A stretch of DNA of 64,000 nucleotides from Camarhynchus parvulus. Taxonomy: Eukaryota; Chordata; Aves; Passeriformes; Thraupidae. The stretch covers positions 54,993,994-55,057,993 of the forward strand of contig NC_044571.1 in assembly GCF_901933205.1 (NCBI RefSeq), written 5' to 3'. Position numbers and translations under genes: made by a program. Below are positions 60,801 through 64,000 of this stretch, one piece after another. Under the pieces are notes generated by a model, which was given only the letters and a program-made list of their open reading frames with translations, was not told the origin of the DNA and did no database searches. Numbering within the stretch: the stretch's first letter is position 1; every line of letters starts with the position of its first letter.

Positions 60801-62440
60801 CACTAAATAATATGACAGCTTAAAAGCATTTTTAATATTTTAAAGAAATATAGAAATAAAAATTTTTATGGATGTAAATATTGATTATATGTTATACAGA
60901 TATTTGTAACTATTTATTGCACACTGATAGTTGGTTCAGAACTCAATTGCACAGCACAAATACCAACGATAAAGAATTTTTAATAGTTAAGGCCTTGTCT
61001 CTCCCAGAAAAAAAAAATATATCCAGAAAGTCAAGTCAGTGTTACCAGTAATTGAAATTTGTGACACAGATTGCAGCAGGCAGACCATATTAAATAACGA
61101 GTTGAATTGCATTCTTTCTTGAATTGAGATAATGTCAAACTTGAATCAATAGAAGGGAAGTTAATTCCTCCTGACTTTTGATAGAGCTTCCTGGAAGCTC
61201 TTTGAAGCCAGATTTCTGAAACAATATACCAGGAACAGCAGACAATAACATTTCACTTAGAGACTCATTTAATGCTGTGTCTAGTCTAGAGAAACTAGAG
61301 TTCAAGCACACTGTGTTGGGACCTAGCTAGGTACAAGCCCTCATCTACTTCTCTTGTTTGCTAGAAAAAGTGAATCTAAATAGTTGGTTTTTAAAGATGA
61401 TGTGAATTTCTGCAGAGCCAAACAATCTCAGCAGTGAGCCCTGCAGGATCTCATCTAAATAAGAAACATCCCAGAAGGTAATTGAAGAAGCAGCCTATAA
61501 AAAGACTGCAATAGTACAAGAAAGTAAACAAGGGAATATCTTAATTAATGTGTCATTTTCTTCTCTACTTATTCAGTATGAAAAAAATGGAATTTCAGGG
61601 TAGTACAAAAGAAGTTCTTTATTAGAAACAATGCAGAATGCATCAATTCTAACTTTGCTCCAGTATACAGAATAACCTTTTAATATTTATTCAATAAATT
61701 TCTACTTCTTTAGGTGACACTGTGAGAGAGTCAATAGGTCTCCACAGAAGTTTAACTGTGTATCTACCCACCTCCTTCAAATCTAACCAATTGCCTTCCC
61801 CTCAAAATGTAACAGAAGTAAAACTTCAGCAAAGCCTTTCCACATGACCCTCAAAGAAATTTCTATTCTATGAAAAAATTAGCTAAAAAAGAAAAATGTT
61901 ACAGTTTATCAAAGAATAAAGTGCTCAAAAAGAGGTGATTTTTATTGGTGTTATTTTATAATCAACACTTAGATAGATGTGTTTATTTAAACAATTATAT
62001 TTTATAGTTACAAATTTAATTAGGCAGCATTACTTGCACAGCAGTTCATTTACATAATGTAATCTATTTTATACCAGCCCAAATTCCCTTGGTATAAAGC
62101 AAACCAGAGAATTCTTATTTTTATTATGGTACTTTTTATCAGTTAGTCAAGGCAATGTTCTAGTTACAAGAAAGCAAGAAAACACCCATGCAAAACTAAT
62201 TTTCTACTGCAACTTTTTTTTGAGTTGAAAAGATTCAATAGGATTAGCATTTTCTACAACAATAGCAGTAATAGTTATATATGCTGGCATGTTCTTTTGC
62301 AGTATTAACCTTCATTCAAAGTGTTCTATGTGATATATGCCTCTCATTAAAAGCAGAAGTGAATCCTTTCAAAGTCACTCTTGTAGCAAAATGTGAATTT
62401 GATGCTCATCTCCACTATATAAATGTAGCTGAATAATTCT
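57891..62440. other. AT-rich non-coding DNA, no gene seen
   Basis: About 4.5 kb with A runs at 58305-58330 and 59744-59777, an A/C-rich stretch at 59352-59457 and a run of Gs at 60161-60168. The 63-codon frame at 60062-60253 is chance. No transposon was recognised. Confidence 0.55.
59352..59457 (+). repeat. A/C-rich low-complexity stretch
   Basis: Irregular AAACCC, AAAATCCC and CAAACAAA words with almost no G or T. No exact unit. G/T-rich on the other strand. Confidence 0.85.
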
Positions 62441-62441
62441 G

Positions 62442-62900
62442 AGAATCACAGAATTACAGAAGGGTTGAGGTTGGAAGACACTTCTGGAGGGCATCTTGTT
62501 CAGCACCCTGGCTCAAATGTGGTCACCTAGAGCTGTTTTCCAAGGATCATCTGAAGGCAGCTTTTGAATATCTCCAAGGATGAAAACTGCACAATACCCC
62601 TGGGCAACTTGCCTCACTTCTCAGCCATCCCCACAGTAAAAAAGTGTTTCCCGCATTTGAGGCAGAGACTCCTGTTCTTCTGTTTGTACCTATTGCCTCT
62701 CATCCTGTCACTGGACACCACCGAAAAGAGTCTGGCTCTGTCCTCTTTATGCCCTCCCATCAGGTATTTACATACTTGCATGCCATCCCTTTAGGGCTGT
62801 CTTCTCCAGGATAAGCAGTCCCACTTCTCTCAGTCTTTCCTCATATTTGAGGACCTCCGCTTCCTTCTTTATGTCAGTGGCCTATTGCTGTCCAGTAGAT
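62442..62900 (-). mobile_element. CR1 LINE 3' end, antisense
   Basis: The plus strand begins AGAATCACAGAATTACAGAA, the reverse complement of the CR1 3' tail, and continues GGTTGAGGTTGGAAGACAC, CAGCACCCTGGCTCAAATG and CTCCAAGGATGAAAACTGC, as in an antisense 3' UTR. It then runs into antisense of the C-terminal coding end: TTGCCTCTCATCCTGTCACT for 'SDRTRGN' and TCTCTCAGTCTTTCCTCATA for 'YEERLRE'. It is 5'-truncated near 62900. The 76-codon plus-strand frame at 62564-62794 is a shadow of it. Confidence 0.9.
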
Positions 62901-64000
62901 TCATATCTCTCTTGTTATTCAGAATTAAGTAAAATATTTTGTTAAAGGGAGATACAATCTCATAGGCATAAGGAAAGTCCAAACGGGATGACAGATAAAG
63001 GCTGAATTTCAGCATACTTCAGGACAGAGATTAGATTCCTCTTCCAAATCTATAAACAGTTTCTGAGGCTGTCTTGGAGAAGACATTGAAGAAACTTCAG
63101 GTCCTGTGAAGGCAAGAAGCACAAATATAGTGAAGAAATTCTGTAGACAGATTTCTTCATTTTAAACTATGATTATTCAATATTTTTTGAGGGACATTGA
63201 AATGGGAAGTGGAGTCTTTTTCTGGTTCCTCCCCTTGCTGTCATACTATTGCTTTGATCAAGGTGCTCAAACTAAGCTAATATACTTTGCCGCTGCAAAG
63301 GTAGGACCTCCACCCTGCTATTTCTTCCTAACCTTTGGGTCCTGGCATAACAGGTTACAATATCTTTTCTCTCATTTATTTCCTGTTTCAAAAGTTACCC
63401 AGTTGCTTCCTTCTCTCAATTTAGTCTTCTTCTAACAGTGATATACAGACAAAAATATTCACATTGGCATGTGCATAATGAACCGTTATGAAGAAAGTGG
63501 AGATAAACTAACATTTTACATTCTCAGCCTCCTGTGTTTTAACACAAAACATGTATCACTCTTTCATATTTACTCATAATATTTTTTCCTGTGATATTAA
63601 TTTCTCTCTTTTTACTTTTTTTCCCCCAGAATAATTGTTTTCTGAAGTACCATGGATTAAGAGCACCCACTAGTGTCAGTTCCTGAATCTTAAAGCTTTT
63701 TGATTCTTTTTCTGTAACTGAATATAAAAAAGTATTGTACTAGTATAGAAAACATTGAAAGAAGCAAAGGCAGAAAGATTGTCTTCATTAGAGTTGGATC
63801 AAAATTTGGTTTTAAGTTAAAGCCACTGCTCTGCCCTTTCACAGCAAATGTAAACCTATGGAGGAAGAGTATGCCTTTGAATAATTAAGTCTGTGAATCA
63901 CTTCACTGCCTAATAATAACTTTAACACATTTTTGGATATGAAGATGAATTAATTTGTGATTTGCGTCTGATACTTTGCATCAACTTATACCCAAACCAT
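62901..64000. other. AT-rich non-coding DNA, no gene seen
   Basis: A strong pyrimidine tract followed by CAG at about 63601-63629 looks like a splice acceptor, but nothing downstream supports an exon. The 88-codon frame at 63169-63435 is hydrophobic and without domains. Confidence 0.55.

Noticed and set aside
1..64000. CRISPR arrays, operons, ribosome-binding sites, prokaryotic promoters
   Set aside because: The sequence is a bird nuclear genome by its CR1 and LTR content. No regularly spaced direct repeats with unique spacers were seen; short direct repeats are tandem or microsatellite.
1..64000. Strand bias of CR1 insertions as a sign of a transcribed gene
   Set aside because: Plus and minus copies are both common (about eight to five), too few for any conclusion about an overlapping gene.

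Overview
The window looks like gene-free nuclear DNA from a bird. It is AT-rich by eye, no reading frame looks like a real gene or exon, and no tRNA or rRNA gene was recognised. It carries many decayed copies of CR1, the dominant avian LINE family, recognised from reverse-transcriptase and endonuclease residues and from the family's 3' tip of short repeats of the ATTCTATG/GATTCTGTG kind. One well-bounded LTR has the ends of a retroviral LTR seen widely in birds. I cannot name the species. The DNA could be intergenic or a very large intron.

Layout. 1-4.6 kb: AT-rich unique DNA. 4.6-9.7 kb: a CR1 3' fragment, then a CR1 reverse-transcriptase copy (8.05-9.69 kb) split by a ~0.94 kb insert that contains a long GGAA purine tract. 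9.7-15.2 kb: AT-rich DNA with a small hairpin and tandem duplication, an antisense CR1 3' end at 10.9 kb and an unassigned GC-richer block at 14.2-15.25 kb. 15.3-19.9 kb: a GAAA microsatellite, a solo LTR with a near-perfect 5-bp target duplication (16.49-17.02 kb), a CR1 remnant with a 37-T run, a CA microsatellite and two LTR-like blocks. 20.9-27.1 kb: an antisense CR1, a rare endonuclease-region CR1 fragment and a CR1 with an intact 3' tip. 27-46 kb: mostly AT-rich unique DNA with inverted repeats (the best at 31.8 kb) and a few GC-richer blocks of probable transposon origin. 46-49.2 kb: a short CR1 3' end and a CR1 inserted inside another CR1. 49-64 kb: AT-rich DNA with three more CR1 copies, one about 1.1 kb long with FADDTK of the polymerase site still readable.

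No genes work together here. Every longer reading frame is CR1 relic, antisense of CR1, translated simple repeat or chance. I found no convincing undescribed biological system. The most useful observations are the two interrupted CR1 copies, which order insertions in time, the solo LTR, the unusual GGAA/GTGGCGG tract and several compact perfect or near-perfect hairpins.
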